Below are positions 31,621-46,869 of a stretch of 64,000 bases of DNA, one piece after another. The stretch is from Harmonia axyridis (lineage: Eukaryota; Arthropoda; Insecta; Coleoptera; Coccinellidae). Under the pieces are notes generated by a model. The model had not been told where the DNA came from, ran no database searches, and saw only the letters and a list, made by a program, of their open reading frames with translations. Location: contig NC_059508.1 of assembly GCF_914767665.1 (NCBI RefSeq), positions 26,597,501 through 26,661,500 of the forward strand. Direction: 5' to 3'. The position numbers and the translations under genes are program-made. Position 1 is the stretch's first letter. Each line of letters opens with the position of its first letter.

Positions 31621-33809
31621 GAACAGTCCCTTATACCGATGTGGTTTCCATAGACACGTGTGTCAAGCTTTCGTCCCTGTGCAATACGATGAAAAGTGTT
31701 AGAATGAGAAACATTGAAGGAAATAACAAACAAATGAAATCAACAACAGAAGTCAGTCGTGCATTTGTGGTTACAGCAGCAATTGACCTTACCACGTGGG
31801 AGATTATAGCTACCTGCGTGACATCCGAGTCCAAGAAAATCAACAACGTGGAACGGCTTACTTGGATAATTGTTCTTCAAACAAAAAGAACGGAATAAGA
31901 ACAGTCCCTTATACCAAAGTGGTTTCCTTAGACACGAGTGTCAAGCTTTCGTCCCTGTGCAATACGATGAAAAGTGTTAGAATGAGAAACATTGAAGGAA
32001 ATAACAAACAAATGAAATCAACAACAGAAGTCAGTTGTGCATTTATGGTTACAGCAGCAATTGACCTTACCACGTTAAAGATTATAGCTACCTGCGTGTC
32101 ATCCGAGTCCAAGAAAATCAACAATGTGGAATGGCTTACTTGGATAATTGATCATCATACAGAAAGAAAGGGAATAAGAACAGTGTCTTATACCAATGTG
32201 GTTTCCATAGACACGTGTGTCAATCTTTCGTCCCTGTGCAATACGATGAGAAGTGTTAGAATGAGAAACATTGAAGGAAATAACAAACAAATGAAATCAA
32301 CAACAGAAGTCAGCCGTCCAATTGTGGTTACAGCAGCAATTGACCTTACCACGTGGGAGATTAAAGCTACCCGCGTGTCATCCGAGTCCAAGAAAATCAA
32401 CAATGTGGAATGGCTTACTTGGATAATTGTTCATTAAACAAAAAGAAGGGAATAAGAATAGTCCCTTATACCAAAGTGGTTTCCTTAGACACGTGTGTCA
32501 TGCTTTCGTCCCTGTGCAATACGATGAAAAGTGTTAGAATGAGAAACATTGAAGAAAATAACAAACGAATGAAATCAACAACAGAAGTCAGTCGTGCATT
32601 TGTGGTTACAGCAGCAATTGACCTTACCACGTGGGAGATTATAGCTACCTACGTGACATCCGAGTCCAAGAAAATCGACAATGTGGAATGGTTTACTTGG
32701 GTAATTGTTGATTGAACAAAAAGAAGGAAATAAGAACAGTCCCTCATACCAAAGTGGTTTCCTTAGACACGTGTGTCAAGCTTTCGTCCCTGTGCAATAC
32801 GATGAAAAGTGTTAGAATGAGAAACATTGAAGGAAATAACAAACAAATGAAATCAACAACTGAAGTCAGTCGTGCATTTGTGGTTTCAGCAGCAATTGAC
32901 CTTACCAAGTGGGAGATTATAGCTACCTGCGTGACATCCGAGTCCAAGAAAATCAACAATCTGGAATGGCTTACTTGGATAATTGATCATTATACAGAAA
33001 GAATGAAGTAAGAACAGTCCCTTATACCAATGTGGTTTCCATAGACACGTGTGTCAAGCTTTCGTCCCTGTGCAATACGATGAAAAGTGTTAGAATTAGA
33101 AACATTGAAGAAAATAACAAACGAATGAAATCAACAACAGAAGTCAGTCGTGCATTTGTGGTTACAGCAGCAATTGACCTTACCACGTAAAAGATTATAG
33201 CTACCTGCGTGTCATCCGAGTCCAAGAAAATCAACAATGTGGAATGGCTTACTTGGATAATTGATCATTATACAGAAAGAAGGGAATAAGAACAGTACCT
33301 TATACCAAAGTGGTTTCCTTAGACACCTGTGTCAAGCTTTCGTTCCTGTGCAATACGATGAAAAGTGTTAGAATGAGAAACATAGAAGGAAATAACAAAC
33401 AAATGAAATCAACAACAGAAGTCAGTCGTGCATTTGTGGTTACAGCAGCAATTGACCTTACCACGTGGGAGATTATAGCTACCTGCGTGACATCCGAGTC
33501 CAAGAAAATCAACAATGTGGAATGGCTTACTTGGATAATTGTTCATTAAACAAAACGAAGGGAATAAGAACAGTCCCTTATACCAAAGTGGTTTCCTTAG
33601 ACACGCGTGTCAAGCTTTCGTCCCTGTGCAATACGATGAAAAGTGTTATAATGAGAAACATAGAAGGAAATAACAAACAAATGAAATCAACAACAGAAGT
33701 CAGTCGTGCATTTGTGGTTACAGCAGCAATTGACCTTACCACGTGGGAGATTATAGCTACCTGCGTGACATTCGAGTCCAAGAAAATCAACAATGTGGAA
33801 TGGCTTACT

Positions 33810-34940
33810 TGGATAATTGTTGATTGAACAAAAAGAAGGGAATAAAAACAGTCCCTCATACCAAAGTGTTTTCCTTAGACACGTGTGTCAAGCTTTCGTC
33901 CCTGTGCAATACGATGAGAAGTGTTAGAATGAGAAACATTGAAGGAAATAACAAACAAATGAAATCAACATTAGAAGTCAGTCGTGCATTTGTGGTTACA
34001 GCAGCAATTGACCTTACCACGTGGGAGATTATAGCTACCTGCGTGACATCCGAGTCCAAGAAAATAAACAATGTGGAATAGCCTTCTTGGATAATTGTTG
34101 ATTGATCAAAAAAAAAAAATAAGAACAGTCCCTTATACCAAAGTGGTTTCCTTAGACACGTGTGTCAAGCTTTCGTCCCTGTGCAATACGATGAGAAGTG
34201 TTAGAATGAGAAACATTGAAGGAAATAACAAACAAATGAAATCAACATTAGAAGTCAGTCGTGCATTGGTGGTTACAGCAGCAATTGACCTTACCACGTG
34301 GGAGATTATAGCTACCTGCGTGACATCCGAGTCCAAGAAAATCAACAATGTGGAATGGCCTACTTGGATAATTGTTGATTAAACAAAAAAAAAAATAAGA
34401 ACAGTCCCTTATACCAAAGTGGTTTCCTTAGACACGTGTGTCAAGCTTTCGTCCCTGTGCAATACGAATGAGAAACATTGAAGGAAATAACAAACAAATG
34501 AAATCAACAACAGAAGTCAGTCGTGCATTTGTGGTTACAGCAGCAATTGATCTTACCACGTGGGAGATTATAGCTACCTGCGTGACATCCGAGTCCAAGA
34601 AAATCAACAATGTGGAATAGCCTACTTGGATAATTGTTGATTGAACAAAAAAAAAAATAAGAACAGTCCCTCATACCAAAGTGGTTTCCTTAGACAGGTG
34701 TGTCAAGCTTTCGTCCCTGTGCAATACGATGAGAAGTGTTAGAACGAGAAACATTGAAGGAAATAACAAACAAATGAAATCAACATTAGAAGTCAGTCGT
34801 GCATTTGTGGTTACAGCAGCAATTGACCTTACCACGTGGGAGATTATAGCTACCTGCGTGACATCCGAGTCCAAGAAAATCAACAATGTGGAATGGCCTA
34901 CTTGGATAATTGTTGATTGAACAAAAAAAAAATAAGAACA
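33810..34940 (+). repeat. Satellite sub-block with expanded A-run linkers
   Basis: Consecutive monomers here have linkers ending in 9-12 A residues (near 34108, 34385, 34648 and 34922) in place of AAAAAGAAGGG. Several share ACATTAGAAGTC in place of ACAACAGAAGTC. One monomer (34430-34620) lost about 16 bp around ATGAGAAGTGTTAG. Confidence 0.85.
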
Positions 34941-37900
34941 GTCCCTTATACCAAAGTGGTTTCCTTAGACATGTGTGTCAAGCTTTCGTCCCTGTGCAAT
35001 ACGATGAGAAGTGTTAGAATGAGAAACATTGAAGGAAATAACAAACAAATGAAATCAACAACAGAAGTCAGTCGTGCATTTGTGGTTACAGCAGCAATTG
35101 ACCTTACCACGTGGGAGATTATAGCTACCTACGTGACATCCGAGTCCAAGAAAATCGACAATGTGGAATGGTTTACTTGGATAATTGTTGATTGAACAAA
35201 AAGAAGGAAATAAGAACAGTCCCTCATACCAAAGTGGTTTTCTTAGACACGTGTGTCAAGTATTCGTCCCTGTGCAATACGATGAAAAGTGTTAGAATGA
35301 GAAACATTGAAGGAAATAACAAACAAATGAAATCAACAACAGAAGTCAGTCGTGCATTTGTGGTTTCAGCAGCAATTGACCTTACCACGTGGGAGATTAT
35401 AGCTACCTGCGTGACATCCGAGTCCAAGAAAATCAACAATGTGGAATGGCTTACTTGGATAATTGATCATTATACAGAAAGAATGAAGTAAGAACAGTCC
35501 CTTATACCAATGTGGTTTCCATGTAGACGAGTGTCAAGCATTCGTCTCTGTGCAATACGATGAAAAGTGTAAGAATGAGAAACATAGAAGGAAAAAACAA
35601 ACAAATGAAATCAACAACAGAAGTCAGTCGTGCATTTGTGGTTACAGCAGCAATTGACCTTACCACGTGGGAGATTTTAGCTACCTGCGTGACATCCGAG
35701 TCCAAGAAAATCAACAATGTGGAATGGCTTACTTGGATAATTGTTCATTAAACAAAAAGAAGGGAATAAGACCAGTCCTTTATACCGAAGTGGTTTCCTT
35801 AGACACGCGTGTCAAGCTTTCGTCCCTGTGCAATACGATCATAAGTGTTAGAATGAGAAACATTGAAGAAAATAACAAACGAATGAAATCAACAACAGAA
35901 GTCAGTCGTGCATTTGTGGTTACAGCAGCAATTGACCTCACCACGTGGGAGATCATAGCTACCTGCGTGACATCCGAGTCCAAGAAAATCAACAATGTGG
36001 AATGGCTTACTTGGATAATTGTTCATTAAACAAAAAGAAGGGAATAAGAACAGTCCCTTATACCAAAGTGGTTTCCTTAGACACGCGTGTCAAGCTTTCG
36101 TCCCTGTGCAATACGATGAAAAGTGTTAGAATGAGAAACATTGAAGAAAATAACAAACGAATGAAATCAACAACAGAAGTCAGTCGTGCATTTGTGGTTA
36201 CAGCAGCAATTGACCTTACCACGTAAAAGATTATAGCTACCTGCGTGTCATCCGAGTCCAAGAAAATCAACAATGTGGAATGGCTTACTTGGATAATTCA
36301 TCATTATACCAAAAAAAGGGAATAAGAACAGTCCCTTATACCAATGTGGTTTCCATAGACACGTGTGTCAAGCTTTCGTCCCTGTGCATAACGATGAGAA
36401 GTGTTAGAATGAGAAACATTGAAGGAAATAACAAACAAATCAAATCAACAACAGAAGTCAGTCGTGCATTTGTGATTACAGCAGCAATTGACCTTACCAC
36501 GTGGGAGATTATAGCTACCTGCGTGACATCCGAGTCCAAGAAAATCAACAATGTGGAATGACTTACTTGGATAATTGATCATTATACAGAAAGAATGAAG
36601 TAAGAACAGTCCCTTATACCAATGTGGTTTCCATAGACACGTGTGTCAAGCTTTCGTCCCTGTGCAATACGATGAAAAGTGTTAGAATGAGAAACATTGA
36701 AGAAAATAACAAACGAATGAAATCAACAACAGAAGTCAGTCGTGCATTTGTGGTTACAGCAGCAATTGACCTTACCACGTGGGAGATTATAGCTACCTGC
36801 GTGACATCCGAGTCCAAGAAAATCAATAATGTGGAATGGCTTACTTGGATAATTGATCATCATACAGAAAGAAGGGAATAAGAACAGTCCCTTATACCAA
36901 TGTGGTTTCCTTAGACACGTGTGTCAAGCTTTCGTCACTGTGCAATACGATGAGAAGTGTTAGAATGAGAAACATTGAAGGAAATAACAAACAAATCAAA
37001 TCAACAACAGAAGTCAGTCGTGCATTTGTGATTACAGCAGCAATTGACCTTACCACGTGGGAGATTATAGATACCTGCCTGACATCCGAGTCCAAGAAAA
37101 TCAACAATGTGGAATGACTTACTTGGATAATTGATCATTATACAGAAAGAATGATATAAGAACAGTCCCTTATACCAAAGTGGTTTCCTTAGACACGTGT
37201 GTCAAGCTTTCGTCCCTGTGCAATACGATGAGAAGTGTTAGAATGAGGAACATTGAAGGAAATAACAAACAAATGAAATCAACAACAGAAGTCAGCCGTC
37301 CAATTGTGGTTACAGCAGCAATTGACCTTACCACGTGGGAGATTATAGCTACCTGCGTGACATCCGAGTCCAAGAAAATCAACAATGTGGAATTGCTTAC
37401 TTGGATAATTGTTCATTAAACAAAAAGAAGGGAATAAGAACAGTCCCTTATACCAAAGTGGTTTCCTTAGACACGCGTGTCAAGCTTTCGTCCCTGTGCA
37501 ATACGATGAAAAGTGTTAGAATGAGAAATATAGAAGGAAATAACAAACAAATGAAATCAACAACAGAAGTCAGTCGTGCATTTGTGGTTACAGCAGCAAT
37601 TGACCTTACCACGTGGGAGATTATAGCTACCTGCGAGACATCCGAGTCCAAGAAAATCAACAATGTGGAATTGCTTACTTGGATAATTGTTCATTAAACA
37701 AAAAGAAGGGAATAAGAACAGTCCCTTATACCAAAGTGGTTTCCTTAGACACGCGTGTCAAGCTTTCGTCCCTGTGCAATACGATGAAAAGTGTTAGAAT
37801 GAGAATCATTGAAGAAAATAACAAACGAATGAAATCAACAACAGAAGTCAGTCGTGCATTCGTGGTTACAGCAGCAATTGACCTTACCACGTGGGAGATT

Positions 37901-39064
37901 ACAGCTACCTGCGTGACATCCGAGCCCAAGAAAATCAACAATGTGGAACGGCTTACTTGGATAATTGTTCATTAAACAAAAAGAAGGGAATAAGAACAGT
38001 CCCTTATACCAAAGTGGTTTCCTTAGACACGCGTGTCAAGCTTTCGTCCCTGTGCAATACGATGAAAAGTGTTAGAATGAGAAACATTGAAGAAAATAAC
38101 AAACGAATGAAATCAACAACAGAAGTCAGTCGTGCATTTGTGGTTACAGCAGCAATTGACCTTACCACGTGGGAGATTACAGCTACCTGCGTGACATCCG
38201 AGCCCAAGAAAATGAACAATGTGGAATGGCTTACTTGGATAATTCATCATTATACCAAAAAAAGGGAATAAGAACAGTCCCTTATACCAATGTGGTTTCC
38301 ATAGACACGTGTGTCAAGCTTTCGTCCCTGTGCAATACGATGAGAAGTGTTAGAATGAGAAACATTGAAGGAAATAACAAACAAATCAAATCAACAACAG
38401 AAGTCAGTCGTGCATTTGTGATTACAGCAGCAATTGACCTTATCACGTGGGAGATTATAGCTACCTGCGTGACATCCGAGTCCAAGAAAATCAAAAATGT
38501 GGAATGACTTACTCGGATAATTGATCATTATACAGAAAGAATGAAGTAAGAACAGTCCCTTATACCAATGTGGTTTCCATAGACACGTGTGTCAAGCTTT
38601 CGTCCATGTGCAATACGATGAAAAGTGTTAGAATGAGAAACATTGAAGAAAATAACAAACGAATGAAATCAACAACAGAAGTCAGTCGTGCATTTGTGGT
38701 TACAGCAGCAATTGACTTTACCACGTGGGAGATTATAGCTACCTGCGTGACATCCGAGCCCAAGAAAATGAACAATGTGGAATGGCTTACTTGGATAATT
38801 CATCATTATACCAAAAAAAGGGAATAAGAACAGTCCCTTATACCAATGTGGTTTCCATAGACACGTGTGTCAAGCTTTCGTCCCTGTGCAATACGATGAG
38901 AAGTGTTAGAATGAGAAACATTGAAGGAAATAACAAACAAATCAAATCAACAACAGAAGTCAGTCGTGCATTTGTGATTACAGCAGCAATTGACTTTACC
39001 ACGTGGGAGATTACAGCTACCTGCGTGACATCCGAGCCCAAGAAAATCAACAATGTGGAACGGC

Positions 39065-41540
39065 TTACTTGGATAATTGTTCATTAAACAAAAAGAAGGG
39101 AATAAGAACAGACCCATATACCAAAGTGGTTTCCTTAGACACGCGTGTCAAGCTTTCGTCCCTGTGCAATACGATGAAAAGTGTTAGAATGAGAAACATT
39201 GAAGAAAATAACAAACGAATGAAATCAACAACAGAAGTCAGTCGTGCATTTGTGGTTACAGCAGCAATTGACCTTACCACGTGGGAGATTACAGCTACCT
39301 GCGTGACATCCGAGCCCAAGAAAATGAACAATGTGGAATGGCTTACTTGGATAATTCATCATTATACCAAAAAAAGGGAATAAGAACAGTCCCTTATACC
39401 AATGTGGTTTCCATAGACACGTGTGTCAAGCTTTCGTCCCTGTGCAATACGATGAGAAGTGTTAGAATGAGAAACATTGAAGGAAATAACAAACAAATCA
39501 AATCAACAACAGAAGTCAGTCGTGCATTTGTGATTACAGCAGCAATTGACCTTATCACGTGGGAGATTATAGCTACCTGCGTGACATCCGAGTCCAAGAA
39601 AATCAAAAATGTGGAATGACTTACTCGGATAATTGATCATTATACAGAAAGAATGAAGTAAGAACAGTCCCTTATACCAATGTGGTTTCCATAGACACGT
39701 GTGTCAAGCTTTCGTCTATGTGCAATACGATGAAAAGTGTTAGAATGAGAAACATTGAAGAAAATAACAAACGAATGAAATCAACAACAGAAGTCAGTCG
39801 TGCATTTGTGGTTACAGCAGCAATTGACTTTACCACGTGGGAGATTATAGCTACCTGCGTGACATCCGAGTCCAAGAAAATCAATAATGTGGAATGGCTT
39901 ACTTGGATAATTGATCATCATACAGAAAGAAGGGAATAAGAACAGTCCCTTATACCAATGTGGTTTCCTTAGACACGTGTGTCAAGCTTTCGTCCCTGTG
40001 CAATACGATGAGAAGTGTTAGAATGAGAAACATTGAAGGAAATAACAAACAAATCAAATCAACAACAGAAGTCAGTCGTGCATTTGTGATTACAGCAGCA
40101 ATTGACCTTACCACGTGGGAGATTATAGATACCTGCGTGACATCCGAGTCCAAGAAAATCAACAATGTGGAATGACTTACTTGGATAATTGATCATTATA
40201 CAGAAAGAATGGAGTAAGAACAGTCCCTTATACCAAAGTGGTTTCCTTAGACACGTGTGTCAAGCTTTCGTCCCTGTGCAATACGATGAGAAGTGTTAGA
40301 ATGAGGAACATTGAAGGAAATAACAAACAAATGAAATCAACAACAGAAGTCAGCCGTCCAATTGTGGTTACAGCAGCAATTGACCTCACCACGTGGGAGA
40401 TTATAGCTACCCGCGTGTCATCCGAGTCCAAGAAAATCAACAATGTGGAATGGCTTACTTGGATAATTGTTCATTAAACAAAAAGAAAGGGAATAAGAAC
40501 ATTCCCTTATACCAAAGTGGTTTCCTTAGACACGTGTGTCAAGCTTTCGTCCCTGTGCAATACGATGAAAAGTGTTAGAATGAGAAACATAGAATGAAAT
40601 AACAAACAAATGAAATCAACAACCGAAGTCAGTCGTGCATTTGTGGTTACAGCAGCAATTGACCTTACCACGTAGGAGATTATAGCTACCTGCGTGACAT
40701 CCGAGTCCAAGAAAATCAACAATGTGGAATAGCTTACTTGGATAATTGTTCATTAAACAAAAAGAAGGGAATAAGAACAGTCCCTTATACCAAAGTGGTT
40801 TCCTTAGACACGCGTGTCAAGCTTTCATCCCTCAGCAATACGACAAAAAGTGTTAGAGTAAGAAACATTGAAGGAAATAACAAACGAATGAAATCAACAA
40901 CAGAAGTCAACCGTCCAGTTTTGGTTACAGCAGCAATTGACCTTACCACGTGGGAGGAAATCAAAAATGTGGAATGGCTTAATAAGAAATATTGGAGGAA
41001 ATAACAAACAAATGAAATCAACAACAGAAGTCAGCCGTCCAGTTTTGGTTACAGCAGCAATTGACCTTACCAATTGAGAGATTGTAGCTACATGCGTGAC
41101 ATCCGAGTCCAAGAAAATCAACAATGTGGAATGGCTTACTTGGATAATTGTTGATTAAACAAAAAAAAGGGAATAAGAACAGTCCCTCATACCAAAGTGG
41201 TTTTCTCAGACATGTGTGTCAAGCTTTCGTCCCTGTGCAATACGATGAAAAGTGTTAGAATGAGAAACATAGAAGGAAATAACAAACAAATGAAATCAAC
41301 AACAGAAGTCAGTCGTGCATTTGTGGTTACAGCAGCAATTGACCTTTCCACGTGGGAGATTATAGATAGCTGCGTGACATCCTAGTCCAAGAAAATCAAC
41401 AATGTGGAATGGCTTACTTTGATAATTGTTCATCAAAAAGAAAAAAGGGAAGAAGAGCAGTCCCTCATACCAAAGTGGTTTCCTTAGACACGTGTGTCAA
41501 GCTTTCGTCACTGTGCAATACGATGAAAAGTGTTAGAATG
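39065..41540 (+). repeat. Segmental copy A1 within array 2 (offset 4294 bp)
   Basis: The order and subtype of monomers from 39065 to about 41540 match 43359 to about 45834, one for one, at a constant 4294-bp offset. The match includes the irregular short monomers at 40785-41124. Confidence 0.85.
40760..41160 (+). repeat. Irregular truncated-monomer block, copy 1
   Basis: Unusual units read CATCCCTCAGCAATACGAC, GTCAACCGTCCAGTTTTGG and CACGTGGGAGGAAATC, then AATAAGAAATATTGGAGG. They restart a monomer early, leaving units well below 278 bp. The same block recurs at about 45054-45454 and about 54630-55020. Confidence 0.88.
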
Positions 41541-43358
41541 AGAAACATTGAAGAAAATAACAAACGAATGAAATCAACAACAGAAGTCAGTCGTGCATTC
41601 GTGGTTACAGCAGCAATTGACCTTACCACGTGGGAGATTACAGCTACCTGCGTGACATCCGAGCCGAAGAAAATCAACAATGTGGAACGGCTTACTTGGA
41701 TAATTGTTCATTAAACAAAAAGAAGGGAATAAGAACAGTCCCTTATACCAAAGTGGTTTCCTTAGACACGCGTTTCAAGCTTTCGTCCCTGTGCAATACG
41801 ATGAAAAGTGTTAGAATGAGAATCATTGAAGAAAATAACAAACGAATGAAATCAACAACAGAAGTCAGTCGTGCATTTGTGGTTACAGCAGCAATTGACC
41901 TCACCACGTGGGAGATTATAGCTACCTGCGTGACATCCGAGTCCAAGAAAATCAACAATGTGGAATTGCTTACTTGGATAATTGTTCATTAAACAAAAAG
42001 AAGGGAATAAGAACAGTCCCTTATACCAAAGTGGTTTCCTTAGACACGCGTGTCAAGCTTTCGTCCCTGTGCAATACGATGAAAAGTGTTAGAATGAGAA
42101 TCATTGAAGAAAATAACAAACGAATGAAATCAACAACAGAAGTCAGTCGTGCATTCGTGGTTACAGCAGCAATTGACCTTACCACGTGGGAGATTACAGC
42201 TACCTGCGTGACATCCGAGCCCAAGAAAATCAACAATGTGGAACGGCTTACTTGGATAATTGTTCATTAAACAAAAAGAAGGGAATAAGAACAGTCCCTT
42301 ATACCAAAGTGGTTTCCTTAGACACGCGTGTCAAGCTTTCGTCCCTGTGCAATACGATGAAAAGTGTTAGAATAAGAAACATTAAAGGAAATAACAAACA
42401 AATGAAATCAACAACAGAAGTCAGTCGTGCATTTGTGGTTACAGCAGCAATTGACTTTACCACGTGGGAGATTATAGCTACCGGCGTGACATCCGAGTCC
42501 AAGAAAATCAACAATGTGGAATTGCTTACTTGGATAATTGTTCATTAAACAAAAGAAGGGAATAAGAACAGTCCCTTATACCAAAGTGGTTTCCTTAGAC
42601 ACGCGTGTCAAGCTTTCGTCCCTGTGCAATAAGATGAAAAGTGTTAGAATGAGAATCATTGAAGAAAATAACAAACGAATGAAATCAACAACAGAAGTCA
42701 GTCGTGCATTCGTGGTTACAGCAGCAATTGACCTTACCACGTGGGAGATTATAGCTACCTGCGAGACATCCGAGTCCAAGAAAATCCACAATGTGGAATT
42801 GCTTACTTGGATAATTGTTCATTAAACAAAAAGAAGGGAATAAGAACAGACCCATATACCAAAGTGGTTTCCTTAGACACGCGTGTCAAGCTTTCGTCCC
42901 TGTGCAATACGATGAAAAGTGTTAGAATGAGAAATATAGAAGGAAATAACAAACAAATGAAATCAACAACAGAAGTCAGTCGTGCATTTGTGGTTACAGC
43001 AGCAATTGACCTTACCACGTGGGAGATTATAGCTACCTGCGAGACATCCGAGTCCAAGAAAATCAACAATGTGGAATGGCTTACTTGGATAATTGTTCAT
43101 TAAACAAAAAGAAGGGAATAAGAACAGTCCCTTATACCAAAGTGGTTTCCTTAGACACGCGTGTCAAGCTTTCGTCCCTGTGCAATACGATGAAAAGTGT
43201 TAGAATGAGAATCATTGAAGAAAATAACAAACGAATGAAATCAACAACAGAAGTCAGTCGTGCATTTGTGGTTACAGCAGCAATTGACCTCACCACGTGG
43301 GAGATTATAGCTACCTGCGTGACATCCGAGTCCAAGAAAATCCACAATGTGGAATTGC

Positions 43359-45834
43359 TTACTTGGATAATTGTTCATTAAACAAAAAGAAGGGAATAAG
43401 AACAGACCCATATACCAAAGTGGTTTCCTTAGACACGCGTGTCAAGCTTTCGTCCCTGTGCAATACGATGAAAAGTGTTAGAATGAGAAACATTGAAGAA
43501 AATAACAAACGAATGAAATCAACAACAGAAGTCAGTCGTGCATTTGTGGTTACAGCAGCAATTGACCTTACCACGTGGGAGATTACAGCTACCTGCGTGA
43601 CATCCGAGCCCAAGAAAATGAACAATGTGGAATGGCTTACTTGGATAATTCATCATTATACCAAAAAAAGGGAATAAGAACAGTCCCTTATACCAATGTG
43701 GTTTCCATAGACACGTGTGTCAAGCTTTCGTCCCTGTGCAATACGATGAGAAGTGTTAGAATGAGAAACATTGAAGGAAATAACAAACAAATCAAATCAA
43801 CAACAGAAGTCAGTCGTGCATTTGTGATTACAGCAGCAATTGACCTTATCACGTGGGAGATTATAGCTACCTGCGTGACATCCGAGTCCAAGAAAATCAA
43901 AAATGTGGAATGACTTACTCGGATAATTGATCATTATACAGAAAGAATGAAGTAAGAACAGTCCCTTATACCAATGTGGTTTCCATAGACACGTGTGTCA
44001 AGCTTTCGTCCCTGTGCAATACGATGAAAAGTGTTAGAATGAGAAACATTGAAGAAAATAACAAACGAATGAAATCAACAACAGAAGTCAGTCGTGCATT
44101 TGTGGTTACAGCAGCAATTGACTTTACCACGTGGGAGATTATAGCTACCTGCGTGACATCCGAGTCCAAGAAAATCAATAATGTGGAATGGCTTACTTGG
44201 ATAATTGATCATCATACAGAAAGAAGGGAATAAGAACAGTCCCTTATACCAATGTGGTTTCCTTAGACACGTGTGTCAAGCTTTCGTCCCTGTGCAATAC
44301 GATGAGAAGTGTTAGAATGAGAAACATTGAAGGAAATAACAAACAAATCAAATCAACAACAGAAGTCAGTCGTGCATTTGTGATTACAGCAGCAATTGAC
44401 CTTACCACGAGGGAGATTATAGATACCTGCGTGACATCCGAGTCCAAGAAAATCAACAATGTGGAATGACTTACTTGGATAATTGATCATTATACAGAAA
44501 GAATGGAGTAAGAACAGTCCCTTATACCAAAGTGGTTTCCTTAGACACGTGTGTCAAGCTTTCGTCCCTGTGCAATACGATGAGAAGTGTTAGAATGAGG
44601 AACATTGAAGGAAATAACAAACAAATGAAATCAACAACAGAAGTCAGCCGTCCAATTGTGGTTACAGCAGCAATTGACCTCACCACGTGGGAGATTATAG
44701 CTACCCGCGTGTCATCCGAGTCCAAGAAAATCAACAATGTGGAATGGCTTACTTGGATAATTGTTCATTAAACAAAAAGAAAGGGAATAAGAACATTCCC
44801 TTATACCAAAGTGGTTTCCTTAGACACGTGTGTCAAGCTTTCGTCCCTGTGCAATACGATGAAAAGTGTTAGAATGAGAAACATAGAATGAAATAACAAA
44901 CAAATGAAATCAACAACCGAAGTCAGTCGTGCATTTGTGGTTACAGCAGCAATTGACCTTACCACGTAGGAGATTATAGCTACCTGCGTGACATCCGAGT
45001 CCAAGAAAATCAACAATGTGGAATAGCTTACTTGGATAATTGTTCATTAAACAAAAAGAAGGGAATAAGAACAGTCCCTTATACCAAAGTGGTTTCCTTA
45101 GACACGCGTGTCAAGCTTTCATCCCTCAGCAATACGACAAAAAGTGTTAGAGTAAGAAACATTGAAGGAAATAACAAACGAATGAAATCAACAACAGAAG
45201 TCAACCGTCCAGTTTTGGTTACAGCAGCAATTGACCTTACCACGTGGGAGGAAATCAAAAATGTGGAATGGCTTAATAAGAAATATTGGAGGAAATAACA
45301 AACAAATGAAATCAACAACAGAAGTCAGCCGTCCAGTTTTGGTTACAGCAGCAATTGACCTTACCAATTGAGAGATTGTAGCTACATGCGTGACATCCGA
45401 GTCCAAGAAAATCAACAATGTGGAATGGCTTACTTGGATAATTGTTGATTAAACAAAAAAAAGGGAATGAGAACAGTCCCTCATACCAAAGTGGTTTTCT
45501 CAGACATGTGTGTCAAGCTTTCGTCCCTGTGCAATACGATGAAAAGTGTTAGAATGAGAAACATAGAAGGAAATAACAAACAAATGAAATCAACAACAGA
45601 AGTCAGTCGTGCATTTGTGGTTACAGCAGCAATTGACCTTTCCACGTGGGAGATTATAGATAGCTGCGTGACATCCTAGTCCAAGAAAATCAACAATGTG
45701 GAATGGCTTACTTTGATAATTGTTCATCAAAAAGAAAAAAGGGAAGAAGAGCAGTCCCTCATACCAAAGTGGTTTCCTTAGACACGTGTGTCAAGCTTTC
45801 GTCACTGTGCAATACGATGAAAAGTGTTAGAATG
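43359..45834 (+). repeat. Segmental copy A2 within array 2
   Basis: Partner of 39065-41540 at +4294 bp. It has small private changes, such as GGGAATGAGAAC at about 45464 and CCACGAGGGAG at about 44406. Confidence 0.85.
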
Positions 45835-46869
45835 AGAAACATTAAAGGAAATAACAAACAAATGAAATCAACAACAGAAGTCAGTCGTGCATTTGTGGTT
45901 ACAGCAGCAATTGACTTTACCACGTGGGAGATTATAGCTACCGGCGTGACATCCGAGTCCAAGAAAATCAACAATGTGGAATTGCTTACTTGGATAATTG
46001 TTCATTAAACAAAAGAAGGGAATAAGAACAGTCCCTTATACCAAAGTGGTTTCCTTAGACACGCGTGTCAAGCTTTCGTCCCTGTGCAATACGATGAAAA
46101 GTGTTAGAATGAGAATCATTGAAGAAAATAACAAACGAATGAAATCAACAACAGAAGTCAGTCGTGCATTTGTGGTTACAGCAGCAATTGACCTCACCAC
46201 GTGGGAGATTATAGCTACCTGCGTGACATCCGAGTCCAAGAAAATCAACAATGTGGAATTGCTTACTTGGATAATTGTTCATTAAACAAAAAGAAGGGAA
46301 TAAGAACAGTCCCTTATACCAAAGTGGTTTCCTTAGACACGCGTGTCAAGCTTTCGTCCCTGTGCAATACGATGAAAAGTGTTAGAATGAGAATCATTGA
46401 AGAAAATAACAAACGAATGAAATCAACAACAGAAGTCAGTCGTGCATTCGTGGTTACAGCAGCAATTGACCTTACCACGTGGGAGATTACAGCTACCTGC
46501 GTGACATCCGAGCCCAAGAAAATCAACAATGTGGAACGGCTTACTTGGATAATTGTTCATTAAACAAAAAGAAGGGAATAAGAACAGTCCCTTATACCAA
46601 AGTGGTTTCCTTAGACACGCGTGTCAAGCTTTCGTCCCTGTGCAATACGATGAAAAGTGTTAGAATAAGAAACATTAAAGAAAATAACAAACGAATGAAA
46701 TCAACAACAGAAGTCAGTCGTGCATTTGTGGTTACAGCAGCAATTGACCTCACCACGTGGGAGATTATAGCTACCTGCGTGACATCCGAGTCCAAGAAAA
46801 TCAACAATGTGGAATTGCTTACTTGGATAATTGTTCATTAAACAAAAAGAAGGGAATAAGAACAGTCCC

